A stretch of DNA of 64,000 bases from assembly GCA_016169945.1 (NCBI GenBank), contig JADLSH010000355.1, forward strand, positions 1,607,501 through 1,671,500. Reading direction: 5' to 3'. This DNA is from Trachythela sp. YZ-2020. Taxonomy: Eukaryota > Cnidaria > Anthozoa > Malacalcyonacea > Clavulariidae. A program made the position numbers and the translations under genes. This document shows positions 1-12,100 of the stretch, piece by piece. How positions within the stretch are numbered: position 1 is the stretch's first letter; every line of letters begins with the position of its first letter. The notes beneath the pieces are model-generated. The model saw only the letters and a list, made by a program, of their open reading frames with translations, ran no database searches and had not been told where the DNA came from.

Positions 1-38
1 TAGTCTTTCACGTCTGTGACTGGAATTCCATTCATGAT

Positions 39-411
39 TAGGGAGCTTAAGATCTACAACGCCAACGTCGACGACGCGGCCCTTCTAACAATGAAGTTTT
101 TCGCTTGTAATAAAGTGGAAAAACTTGTAGTCCCAAGAGAATTCTCGACGTCGTCTCTGTCTTGTTAACGACGCCAACTAGAGTATTTTTACGTCCTCAG
201 GACGACGGCAAGTCAGAAGGATGAATAGCTGCATTTCGCGTTTGTTTTTACAGCCTGCATTGTAGTCGATAACTGCAGTTGAAACGTTTTAAAAGTCATG
301 AATAAAAAGCTGTGAGCTAAAACAAGAACGTTGTTCAATCACGGTCTCTTTATATTTACATATTTATATGGCGTTGTCGACTGCCGCGTCGTCGTAGATC
401 TTAAGCTCGCT
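39..411. mobile_element. MITE-like element with inverted termini
   Basis: Near-perfect inverted termini: GAGCTTAAGATCTAC at about 43-57 is mirrored by GTAGATCTTAAGCTC at about 394-408. The inner parts, rich in CGACGACGCGGC, also pair in inverted orientation. No coding capacity is visible. It lies in what is probably an upstream intron of the ankyrin gene. I could not define a convincing target duplication, so the borders are approximate. Confidence 0.55.
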
Positions 412-780
412 AGTGTCTGATTATAATATCACCTCAGTCGCATGCGAGAAGACCAAACAGCAAAGGTTTTCTCCAGATTATAGGATTTCCTTAATTCCTC
501 CTGTATAGTAGCACTGTGCCAATTGGGGATGGATTTTACCTACAATCTAGGGAAAACAGTTTAGAACTGATAGAGCTATCCATTATTAATATAATAAGTT
601 TGTTTAGTTTAGCTTTTCCTCCTGGGACCAGTTGTATATAAAAAAGTAGTTAAAGTTAACCATAGTTAGTGCGAAAGTAAACCAATCAGAATCGCAAATA
701 TTAGAGTTAACTACTATTTAACTACAAAACGAGTTGTTAAAATGTATAGTTAAGACTTTTATACAACCGACCCCTGGACT
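412..780. repeat. R1 head fragment, R1 unit and small MITE
   Basis: The stretch at about 415-480 (CACCTCAGTCGCATGCGAGAAG) matches the head that precedes the R1 arrays at 7545, 9183 and 12613. It is followed by a degenerate R1 unit (AGAACTGATAGAGCTATCC near 563). At about 624-780 a short element has roughly inverted ends (CCTGGGACCAGTTGTATA and TATACAACCGACCCCTGG), resembling R9. No gene is seen. Confidence 0.45.
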
Positions 781-781
781 A

Positions 782-3420
782 TAATGAGGGATGAGTATTA
801 CTGGAGTTTGTGCATTCGTAAAATCAAATATCCCATTCATGCCTCTTCCAGACCTATGTTGTCCGGATCACGAGAGTCTGTGGCTAAAACTTCGACCCTA
901 TCGACTTCCACGGGAATATTCCTGCATAGTTGTTGGACTTGTATACCATCCACCACAGGCCGATAATAACGAACTGTATGACCACCTCATAACCTCATTG
1001 GATAAAATTTTAGCATCTTACCCAACAGCAGGTGTAATTGTTATGGGTGACTTTAACCAGTTCGACTCCAAACGCCTTTGTAGAAACACGTCACTTAAAC
1101 AAATTGTAAAGAAACCTACCCGTGGGAATGCAACTTTAGATTTAATATTTACTAATATGAAACGTTGTTACAATGACCCGGAAATACTCCCTGCTATTGG
1201 ACAATCGGATCACATGTCAGTCCTGTTACACCCGGTTAGTAACGATCAGCGCCCAAATACCATTACCAAAGTCTGGGTCAGAAAGCGGAAGCAATCAAAT
1301 ATGCAGGCATTTGGTCGATTTCTTTGGATCTTAACTGGAATGTACTTTCGCAGCTACCCGATTGTCAAAAATGTGTGACCTGTTTTATGACATTATTCTC
1401 ATGGGTTTGGACACAATTTTTCCCCAAAAGCTGTTAAACTTCACTGTAGAGACAAAGCGTGGATTACTCCTGAAATCAAACTTCTCATCTCCCAAAGACA
1501 AAAGGCCTTTGCCTTGGGAAATACAATTGAATACAACAAATTGCGAAATAAAGTAATTCACGTCGTGAAACAGGCAAAGTCTAAATACTTCGAGTCTCAA
1601 GTGAATCATTTAAAAAATTCAAAGCCAAGGAAATGGTGGAGTGCTATTAAAAACCTAGCTGGCTTTTCTTTAAAGCCTGCCTTCCATTCTGCAGAGGTGA
1701 ATGGAACTATCTTGCAGGGACGAGACTTAGCACTCGCTGTTAATAACGGGTTTTTAGCCGCCACTAAATCGTTACCGCCGCTTTCAATTACTGATAAATT
1801 ATCTGTGGAAGAACCTACCGTTTTGTACCCTATCTCCGTTGTTGATGTCGAATCGCGTTTAAAAGCAGTTAAATCGAATAAAGCTCCTGGTCCAGACTCT
1901 CTGCCAAATTGGATTCTCAATAATTTTTCAATGGAGATTTCAGAACCTGTGACAATGATTTTTAATGCCTCCATTAAACAAGCACAAGTTCCAACGCAGT
2001 GGAAAGATGCAAATGTCGTTCCCGTCCCTAAGACATCCCCGGTCACGGATATATCTTCAGACCTGCGACCTATATCTCTGACCGCCACGCTCTCAAAAGT
2101 TCTTGAATCATTTCCATTTCAATGGATTATGGATACCATTAAGTCTCAGTTGGACCCAAAGCAATTTGGATCGTTAAAAGGCTCTTCTACGATAGACGCA
2201 TTAATTAGCATGTTCCACTGTTGGTATTCTAACACAGACGGCAATGGCGAGACTGTTCGTGTTTTTCTGCTTGACTTTAGTAAAGCATCTGACAGAATCA
2301 ACCACAAAATCCTGATAAAAAGATGCAATTACTAAATATTGATAAATCCTTAATAAACTGGGTTATTGATTTCCTGATGCAAAGAAGACAGAGGTGAAAT
2401 TGGGTTCTTCGTTCTCTGATTGGTCCTTGGTAAATGGAGGCGTCCCGCAAGGTACAATCCTTGGCCCATTACTTTTCTCATCATGGTCAACGATTTGGCT
2501 ATTAACCACAAAGATAGATGGAAATATGTTGACGACACTAGTCTCTCAGAAACAATCGGTAAAGGTTGTCAAAGTAACCTGCAATCCGTTATTAATAATA
2601 TCGATCAATGGTGCACGGAAAATGATATGATGCTTAATCGTTCTAAATGCAAAGAACTAATTATCTCGTTCGCTAAGGACGTCCCTAATCTTCGACCATT
2701 GTTTATTAAAGATCACTGTATGTCCCCAGTTTTATCAGCAAAGGTTCTTGGTCTGTACTTTTCTTCTGATCTTAGTTGGAACTTACATGTTGAACACATA
2801 GTATACAAGGCATCAAAGAGACTTTTTTTTCTCCGAGTGCTTAAACGCAGCGGTCTTGGAGGGAGTTCTCTAATTCAAGTTTATACCACATGTATACGAC
2901 CTGTGCTTGAATATGCATGCCAGGTTTGGAACTTAAACTCCCCTGACTACTTAAAGGAAGAAATCGAAAGAATTCAGAAGCGAGCCCTACGAATAATATG
3001 TCCTGACCTGTCATACCGCAAAGCCTTGGAAGTTTATGAAATATCCTTGCTCTCTCAAAGACGAAATAATTTATGTAAATCCTATTTTAAGAAACTTCTC
3101 AACCCGGAAAATAAGTTGAATGAACTCATCCCTAATAAACGCGAGGACTTACGTACTTACAATCTACGTAACGATCAGCATATTAACTTAATTAATTGTA
3201 AGACTACAAGATTTAGTAAAAGTTTTATTCCTTCTAGTATCGTATCATATAATGATTCATTTTAATTGTAATATAAATTTTAGTTTTAATATACCGTATA
3301 TATTACTATATGTATTAGTTTTTATCATGTAATTTAAATATCAACTCTGTACAATTCAGCTCTTAGCTGCCATTCAGATTTTGTAATAAAATTCAATTCA
3401 ATTCAATTCAATTCAATTCA
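782..3420 (+). mobile_element. 5'-truncated, inactivated CR1/L2-like LINE
   Basis: A non-LTR retrotransposon remnant in three broken frames. Frame pieces 791-1378, 1514-2335 and 2420-3265 give, in order, the C-terminal part of an APE-type endonuclease (GDFNQFDS, then GQSDHMSV), a pre-RT linker, and a reverse transcriptase with NKAPGPDSLPNWIL, LRPISLTATLSKVLE, LDFSKASDRINH, YVDDTS and a thumb ending EYACQVWNLNSPDYL...RIQKRALRIICP. Frameshifts and stops separate the pieces, so it is dead. The 3' end is an (ATTCA)n microsatellite at 3391-3420, typical of this LINE group. The 5' end is truncated inside the endonuclease, so the first endonuclease motifs are missing. It sits in sense orientation in an ankyrin intron or just upstream. 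Confidence 0.9.
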
Positions 3421-3600
3421 TTAAACTGATAGAGTTATCCAGTATAAATACAATTAGTTTAGCTTTTTCGTCTGTAGTAACACTGGAGCAATAATGAATG
3501 GCCGTTTCTAGACCTCTAGGTAGAACATTAATAACTGATAAAGCTATCCAGTATAAATAGAGTTAGTGTAGCGTCATAAAGAGCTGTTTTCAAACATTGT
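3421..3600 (+). repeat. R1 repeat units, degenerate
   Basis: Two degenerate copies of the R1 monomer (ACTGATAGAGTTATCCAGTATAAATA, then CTGATAAAGCTATCCAGTATAAATA) follow directly on the LINE tail, just upstream of the first visible ankyrin exon. This suggests that the LINE inserted into an R1 array. Confidence 0.6.
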
Positions 3601-3647
3601 TATTAGCGTTAAGAGGCAGGGAGTCATTATATTTTTTCTTCTCACAG

Positions 3648-6600
3648 AAAGGTTTCACTCCATTACATGAGGCTGCTCGTCACGGTCACGTAAAAACCGT
3701 TGAACTTTTGTTACATCACTATCCGTCACCCGACCCCCCTGGAAAGGTAAGGTTTTACTTTACACTCTCATATTAACATAGTTTTGTACTATTAAAATGA
3801 GAGTTAGCAAGCGAGAGTTTGCATGAAAGTTTCATCAACTCTCATGCCCCGGTCAAACGAGAACAAGAGTTGCATGAGAGTTGACTGGATATTACCTCGC
3901 GTACCGGTCAAACGAGCGAAAACTCTCATCAAAATTTGAACCAGCTCAAAGTTGTTGAGAGTTGATGAGAGTGCACGAGAGTTGATGATAGTTTGCGGTC
4001 AAACGCGAGCGAGAGTTGCAACTCTCGTTGACGCTTATCAACTCTCATTTTCGTTTGACCATGCAGTGCTTAACTATATTCCTTTCTTTACTTATAACAT
4101 GACTTATATATATATATTATTTTTTATAACTTTGATTTCTTATAATTCCTTATAACTATAGCATGGAATGACACCGTTGCATGTCGCTTCTCATTACGAT
4201 CATGTTAAAGTTGCCTTGCTCTTGTTGAACAAGAATGCCTCGAAGTACGCAACGACTAAGGTATGCATGATCTCGATTTCAAACGTGGTGGTCCAGTGTA
4301 GGTAGTATTCTACAATAAGCTGTCGTGGTTTGTGTCTGAACTACCTGAAAAAATATCTCAAACGCGGTGGTCCAGTGTATAGGTAGTATTCTACAATAAG
4401 CTGTCGTGGTTTGTGTCGGAACTACCTGAAAAAGATGTGGTGGTCCAGTGTAGGTAGTATTCTACAATAAGCTGCCGTGGTTTGTGTCTGAACTACCTGA
4501 AAAAGATATTTCAAACGTGGGGGTCCAGTGTAGGTAGTATTCTACAATAAGCTGTCGTGGTTTGTGTCGGAACTACCTGAAAAAGATAAACCGGGGACCT
4601 TATATCGCAGTATTATATTACGACTTTTCCCTACTTTCATTGCTTTATTTTTCACACAGAATGGTTTTACCCCTCTGCACATTGCTTCGTTACGGAATCA
4701 AAACGATGTTGCTGGCATACTCCTTGAACATGGAGTGGAACCTGACACGAAAACGAAGGTACGACTTTAGGTTTTGTACGATAATCCGGCGCAGACATGA
4801 TGGACTGAATCCTCCTTTTTCGTCTACTAGTTCTTGAGAACTCACTCCCAATGATAGCGTTCTTTGAGCCGAAATCTTGAAATATTGACGGTTTTGAGAT
4901 GCACAGAGATCATAATATAATATGAACTGAGCTTCGATTCCTGTAATAGGCTAAGTTGTTGATTCTATTTTGGATTTTGTGGCCTCCATTTTGAATCTAT
5001 GAAACACCGCGAGTTTTCTCTGGTTATATTCCGGTTTTTCTTTTTGGACCTCGAGAAAACAGTTTATAACTGATAGAGCTATCCAGTATAAATATATTTA
5101 GTTCGGTTTAGGTTTCTTTCAGTTTTAACAATGGACCTTATTGCTTAATCCATTAACTGGCAGTACCCTTGACAAGTAAAATCGTCTGGTGTTAGACAGA
5201 GTAAAATACTAAAGTAGGGCGCATCTGGGCGCATTGCAAGCTAATGAGTTAAGAAATGGCCCTTACTGGACCTCTAAGAAAAACAGTTTAGAACTGATAA
5301 ACAGTAGCTAACAGTCCGCTATAAATAGACTAACTTTACTTTAGGTTTAACTATCTTACATTATTCATGAATATGTGAAACCTCGCATAATTGAAATATA
5401 ATTGTAAACAATTTCGCAACACAATGCCTTTGGATTTCGTCTCGTTGTCTGTTTATATAACCTCGCGTCAGAAACGCAATCATTAGCATACGCACGACGT
5501 AATTATTGAATTAGTTCTTTTCAAAATTCGCCATTGCGACATCTTATTTGCTTACTTAACATGAAAATTTGTCAAGCGCTCGACAGCTGTTCGTACACAG
5601 GTCACAGTACAATTTAACGTTATGCAATGCACAAGGTCGTCGCAAAAACAAGATATCAGGCGATAAAACGCCGTAAAGTAAAAGGACATTTTTCGCCATG
5701 GACGGTAGGGACTTATACTTAGCAACATAAAGTAGTTTTTTACATAATTTTTTGCGAAGAAAAAGTTGTGCTTAATAATGTATAGACCATATTAGCTAAG
5801 CTTATGAAAATTACATGGCTTGTAGCAACTGTACTTCGCTACGAGGCAGAGCTACTTAAGACCTTATACATGGCAAAATAAAGTAGTTTTAGATGCATTT
5901 TTGCTCGATTTATGGAGGAAAGGTTAGTGCCGGGTAATGTAGATATTGTAAGCTAAGCATCTGAAAATAACATACGATTGTAGTATGTTTCAAGGCTATA
6001 CTACTTGAGACCTTATACGTAGCAAAATAAAGTAGTTTTAGATGCATTTTTGCTCGATTTATGAAGGAAACATTAGTGCAGGGTAGTGTATTCATTAGTT
6101 AAACTTATGAAAATTACTTGGCTAGTTGGCTTACGGCATTGTGTTGTGTTTCAAGGCATCACTTGTATATATTTAGAACCCCAAGTTTTTAACTCATTCT
6201 TGACCCGGGGTTTTCAAATTGGCAAGTGAAATCGTGAACAGTCACGCGGATAAAATACGACTAAAGTTAACATTATTTCGTATATAGCGCTTATACACGG
6301 GTCGTAAATGGTCGGGAACCACTTATGGAGGAGATGGGGTTCATTTACACTTGTACTTATTACCTGTTGACTTTTCACTGACAAATAACACCGCCTGCCG
6401 TTCACAGGGTATTCTCCATTATTCCCCAAGTCTTAGACGGCCTGACAGACCGCAATATGTAAATGGATGAACGTAGCCATATATACACTATAGTCTGTTT
6501 CAGTAAGTGTTAATACATGGCAGATTGTCATCAACTTTAGAAATGTTGAAGCTTAAAGAGCGAGCAAATTGAACTACATTTCTCAAGTCTATTGAAATGG

Positions 6601-9171
6601 ATACCTATTCATAATATTATAAAAATGAGGACAATTCTACTGGGGCCGGTTGTTCAAAAGCCGGTTAACGCTAACCCCGGGTTCAATTTTAATCTGCTGT
6701 TCTGGTTTGTATACTTCTGCATGTTTGTTTATTTCAAAACTTTATAAACAAAAACTTCTATCGCCCAGTACAAGCTTGATAGGAAAAAGTATTCATATTA
6801 ATATAACCGATGTCGGGAAACTTGCATGAACTGAAGTTACCACTAACCCAGGGTTAAGTTAATACTCTAAAATCATCTTGGCCACAGGATTTATTTGCTT
6901 TATTCTCTTTCTTGCGGGATTCCCAGAGCTAGTTAAAAACAGAGCTAGCTAAGTCCAAAATGCTCTTCAACTCTTTACTTAACGAGCTGAAGAATATTGA
7001 TGATATCTCACTCGGTTTGTTTAAAACCAAACTAAAGGAATTTTTTATTAATTTAAATTATACCGTAGACCATGTGAACAAATTCTCTTGTCACTCTTCC
7101 AAGCACTTTGTAAAATGTCCCTGCAAGAATTCTAATGTTACTATGAACTTTCCCGATAACAAAAAATTAAGGGCCATTAGGTGGAATACCGTAAAGGTAT
7201 AATGTAAATATTTAATCTCACCCTCTTGAAATATTATTGTCTATTTATTTGCCACCAAATACAAGACTACTACATAGAATGGAAATAATTAACATTATTC
7301 TCTCACTCTGATAACTGCAGGTTGACCATCATCTGCTGCACGATAGTGCTTAGTGACACACACAGAAAGGTTGATTTCATGTTTATCTATTTTTAGACTG
7401 GCGTGAGCCCGCTGCACTTAGCGGCGAAGGAGGGGCACGTGGCCGCGGCCTCGATGTTATTGGAGCATGGCGCGAACCCAGGCATACAAACCGATGTAAG
7501 TTTTAAAGCGAATACCATAAATAAATCCAAAAGGTGCACCGTTTGTATGGGGTTCATCTCTGTGACCGCGAGATTCGATTTCTGCAAAATGCAGTTGTCT
7601 CCATGATTAATAATTTCACCTCAGTCGCATGTGAGAAGAGTGCTTCCAGTTTGACTCTACCAAACATCGCAGGTTTATTCCTGTATTAGACACAGAGGCA
7701 ATAATGAATCTCCTTGATTAGACCTCTAGGAAGAACAGTTTAGAACTGATAGAGCTATCCAGTATAAATAAAGTTAATTTAGTTTAGTTTTCCTCCTGTA
7801 GTAACACTGGATCAATAAGGGAGGACTCTTACTGGACCTCTAAGAAGAACAGTTTAGAACTGATAGAGCTATCCAGTATAAATAAAGTTAGTTTAGTTTA
7901 GGTTTCCTCCTGTAATAACACTGGATCAATAAGAGATTACTCTTACTGGATCTCTGGGGAGAACAGTTTAGAACTGATAGAGCTATCCAGTATAAATAAA
8001 GTTAGTTCAATTTAGGTTTCCTTTTTAGTAACACTTGACGAATAAGGGATGATCTTTGCTGGACCGCTAGGGAGAACAGCTTAGAACTGATAGACCTATA
8101 TCCAGTATAAATAAAGTTAGTTTAGTTTAGTTTTAGTCACACGAACAAACTGTATATGTTTGCTTTCTTTCTTTCTTATAGAATGGTCTTACGCCATTGC
8201 ATGTGTGTGCCAGATATAATCGAGTCGAAGTTGCTAAACTATTGTTGAAATATCGGGCAGAGATTAATGTTCAAACTAAAGTAAGTGCTGTGATATCTCG
8301 AACGTGTTGTGTCAGTGTAGGTAGCGTCTATACAATAAGCTTCGGGTCTTTAGGACCAATCTACAGTACTTGAAAAATACAACAAGCTCTTCGTCTAGAA
8401 GTTTGTAACCCAGACGACGTATGGAAGGACCTTCGCTCGAAACGTCGAAGTTCTTGTTGTATTTTTCAGGTATAGATTGGTTCTAAAGACCTGTAATACA
8501 CCTTTTAGACCAAACCTTGTCACAGTCCGTCGGTAATAAGCCGGGCGATCAGTCTGTCTGCTACAGGCCGGTATCAACTTGTCAACAAGCTACGAACAAG
8601 CGGCGTGAACACTAAATGATATCGACTTGTGGGAACAATCTTGTAGGAAGGTCTGTAACAGCTTAGGTGATTTGTAATCCATATTTTAATATTCTCCTCT
8701 TTTTTAGAGTGGCTTCACTCCTCTTCATATCGCCTGTCACTGTGGCCACTATGAGATTGCTAAGCTGTTACTTGAACATGAGGCGAATGTCGAAGTGACG
8801 ACCACACAGGGATATATGCCTCTCCACTTTGCTGCTCAACAAGGACACGTCGTGATCTTAGAACTGCTGCTGAGCTACAACGCTCCGCCTGATGCTGTTA
8901 CCAAGGTAACGAATCACGTTATCATTTACTAAATCACCCGAACAAATTTGAAAAACCACCTATACAAGACTACTACTTATAATGAAAAGAATTAAAAAGA
9001 TCTTGATATTGATGTTTTTATATCTACCGTCTTTAGGAAGGATTCACTGCCTTGTATATCGCTCAATACTTGAGTAAAACCGTCACAACGATTGAATGGA
9101 AATATATTTTGGAAATGTTGTTAAGAGTAACGACGACACAGGTGTCGGTTACGGTGTTGGAAAGAGTTAAG
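3648..9171 (+). CDS. Ankyrin gene: ankyrin-repeat exons
   Basis: Seven phase-0 exons encode about eight 33-residue ankyrin repeats. Five exons are exactly 99 bp, one repeat each, with the TPLHxAA core visible ([72 protein letters not shown]). Exon 8708-8905 carries two repeats ([16 protein letters not shown] and [16 protein letters not shown]). The last exon, 9037-9171, is a diverged capping repeat: TALYIAQYL replaces TPLHxAA and it has a 45-residue, threonine-rich, extended length. One exon per repeat with conserved phase is the layout known from animal ankyrin genes. The 2.6-kb intron 4759-7396 could hide a further repeat exon, but I found none. Confidence 0.93.
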
Positions 9172-12100
9172 GTGAGATAAATCAGTGGTTAGTGCCTTTT
9201 TCGTCTATGACGGGTGTTCAATTCTGCAATATGCAGTTGTCTGATTATATATTTGCCTCTGTCGTATATGGGATGAGTGCTTCCAATCTGATTATATATA
9301 CCAAACACTGCAGGTTTTCTCCGAGTTCTCCTGTTTCCTGCTGTGGTCACACTGGATCAATAAGAGATGACTCTTACTGGACCTCTAGGTAGAACAGTTT
9401 AGAACTGATAGAGCTACCCAGTATAAAAAAAGTTAGTTTAGTTTAGGTTTCCTCCTGTAGTAACACTGGATCAATAAGAGATGACTCTTACTGGACATCT
9501 AGGTAGAACAGTTTAGAACTGATAGAGCTACCCAGTATAAAAAAAGTTAGTTTAGTTTAGGTTTCCTCCTGTAGTAACACTGGATCAATAAGAGATGACT
9601 CTTACTGGACATCTAGGGAGAACAGTTTAGAACTGATAAAGCTATCCATTATGAATAAAGTTAGTTTAGTTTAGGTTTCCTCCTGTAGTAACACTGGACC
9701 AACAAGGGATGATCCTTACTGCGCCTCTAGGGAGAACAGTTTGGAACTGATAGAGTTATCTAGTATATAAAGTTAAACATTTTTATATGTTCATGATCGT
9801 CATTACAGCCTGGTTTTGAAGTCAAGCCAGTGGAGTTACCAGAGGAGTTGGATGACGATGAATCAAGTGAGGGAACTGTGACCTTGGAAGAGGAAGAAAA
9901 CGACGAAGGTAAAATTACTTCATTTTTATAGAGGTCGCATTACGTCATTTTAAATAAGGTCGAGAATGAAGGCGAGTAAAGGTATTTCTTTATACAATAA
10001 GCTTCGGGTCTTTCGGATCAATCTACTGAAAAATTCAACAAGAACTTCAGAAATAAGAAAGTTAGTAGCTAACTTCTAGACGAAAGGCCTTCGCTCGAAA
10101 CGTCGAAGTTCTTGTCGAATTTTTCAAATAGATTGATCCCAAAGACCCGAGCTTGTTGTATAGACGTTACCTACATTTACACCACACGTTCGAATAGTTT
10201 TTTATAGCTTTTAAAATATTGAAATTTCATATACTTCACTTCGGAATAGGGAATCGATCTACATAGCTTTGATTATAAACATTGTTAAATTTTTTTTTTC
10301 TCCAGAAAACCGATCTCATGTTAGTGAAGAAGAATACCTGCAGTCCTTTATGCCAGAGGTTGCGAGCATGCGCAATAACGGTCTACGAGTCCACCCGAAC
10401 GACCAGTCAGCATGCAGTACTCCAGACTCGTCATATCACGAGCATTTCCGAGACATTTCGTCGCCGCTAAGTCCATTCAAGTCGGAAGATGATCGAACAC
10501 ATTCGCAACTCTTCGAAGACGATGTTGTAATAGTGTCTGAATCGTTCAACGTCGAGTCATCGCCGAGTTTCAACTTCGAATCTTCTGATCTGGATAAGTT
10601 ACCGTCGGATAATATTACCCGTGGTCCACCTGTCTCTGGGGGGTACGTTTTATGTTAACTGATTAATTTGATTGATCGATATTGACAATGACTGATTATC
10701 ATTTGATACTATTGTGACCGATTGATTGATGTTGATTTCTTGACTTACTAATTAATAGGCATTAATAATAATTATTTCTCCTTCAATTAGATTCCTAATA
10801 AGCTTCATGGTGGATGCCCGAGGCTGTGAGATGCGAAGTAGCGAAACTGGTATTAAAATGACGGTGCCTGCTCAAAGTTGTCGTATGCCGACCAGAATCA
10901 CTTGCCGCCTGCTAAAGTGAGTATCGTGGGACCCAGTGAGGTAGTATTCTACAATAATCCACCGTGGTTTATGTCTGAACTACCTGAAATAGATATCTCA
11001 AACGTAGTGGTCCAGTGTAGGTAGTATTCTACAATAAGCTGTCGTGGTTTGTGTCTGAACTACCTGGAAAGATATCTCAAAATAATGTGTTGTACAGTGT
11101 AGGTAGTATTCTACAATAAGCTGCCGTGACCTGTGTCTGAACTACCTGAAAAAGATATCTCAAACGTGGTGGTCCAGTGTAGGTAGTATTCTATAATAAG
11201 CTGCCGTGATCTGTGTCTGAACTACCTGAAAAAGATATCTCAAACGTAGTGGTCCAGTGTAGGTAGTATTCTACAATAAGCTGCCGTGGTTTGTGTCTGA
11301 ACTACCTGGAAAGATATCTCAAAATAATGTGGTGTACAGTGTAGGTAGTATTCTACAATAAGCTGCCGTGGTTAGTGTCTGACCTACCTAAAAAATATTT
11401 AAAACATTTCGGATGAAGTCCCTTTGCTAAAATATTTTCGTTTCTATTTTGTAGATCTCTAAAGCAATCCTTGATGCCATCAATAGGAGAACACGAGGCG
11501 AAAGCATGCCGTATCATCAGTCTAGCTCCAAACGGAGTAAAATTTATAAAACCTGTGGCTTTAGAGGTCCCTCATTTCGCTTCATTACGTAATGGCGAGC
11601 GAGAGTTGGTCATATTGAGCTCTTTTGATGGTGGGCAAAACTGGAAGGAACTGGCGGTCGAAAATGAATCAGGTATAAACAGGAAGCTAAAGTAGTTTGT
11701 GTGTGAATACTACGTAGAATAGATTAAAAACACAGCAACGTTTGGATTCCAGTGATTGCCCTTACTTGACCTCTAGGGAGAACAACTTAGAATTGATAGA
11801 GCTATCCAGTATAAATAAAGTTAGTTTAGTTTAGGTTTCCTCCTGTAGTAACACTGGATCAATAAGAGATGACTCTTACTGGACCTCTAGGAAGAACAGT
11901 TTAGAACTGATAGAACTATCCAGTATAAATAAAGTTAGTTTAGGTTTCCTCCTGTAGTAACACTGGATCAATAAGAGATGTCCCTTACTGGACCTCTAGA
12001 GAGAACAGTTTAGAACTGATAGAGCTATCCTGTATAAATAAAGTTAGTTTAGTTTAGGTTTCCTCCTGTAGTAACACTGGATCAATAAGAGATGACTCTT

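Noticed and set aside
1606..2088. 160-codon minus-strand frame over the first LINE
   Set aside because: It is the antisense shadow of the reverse-transcriptase coding strand, with no domain of its own.
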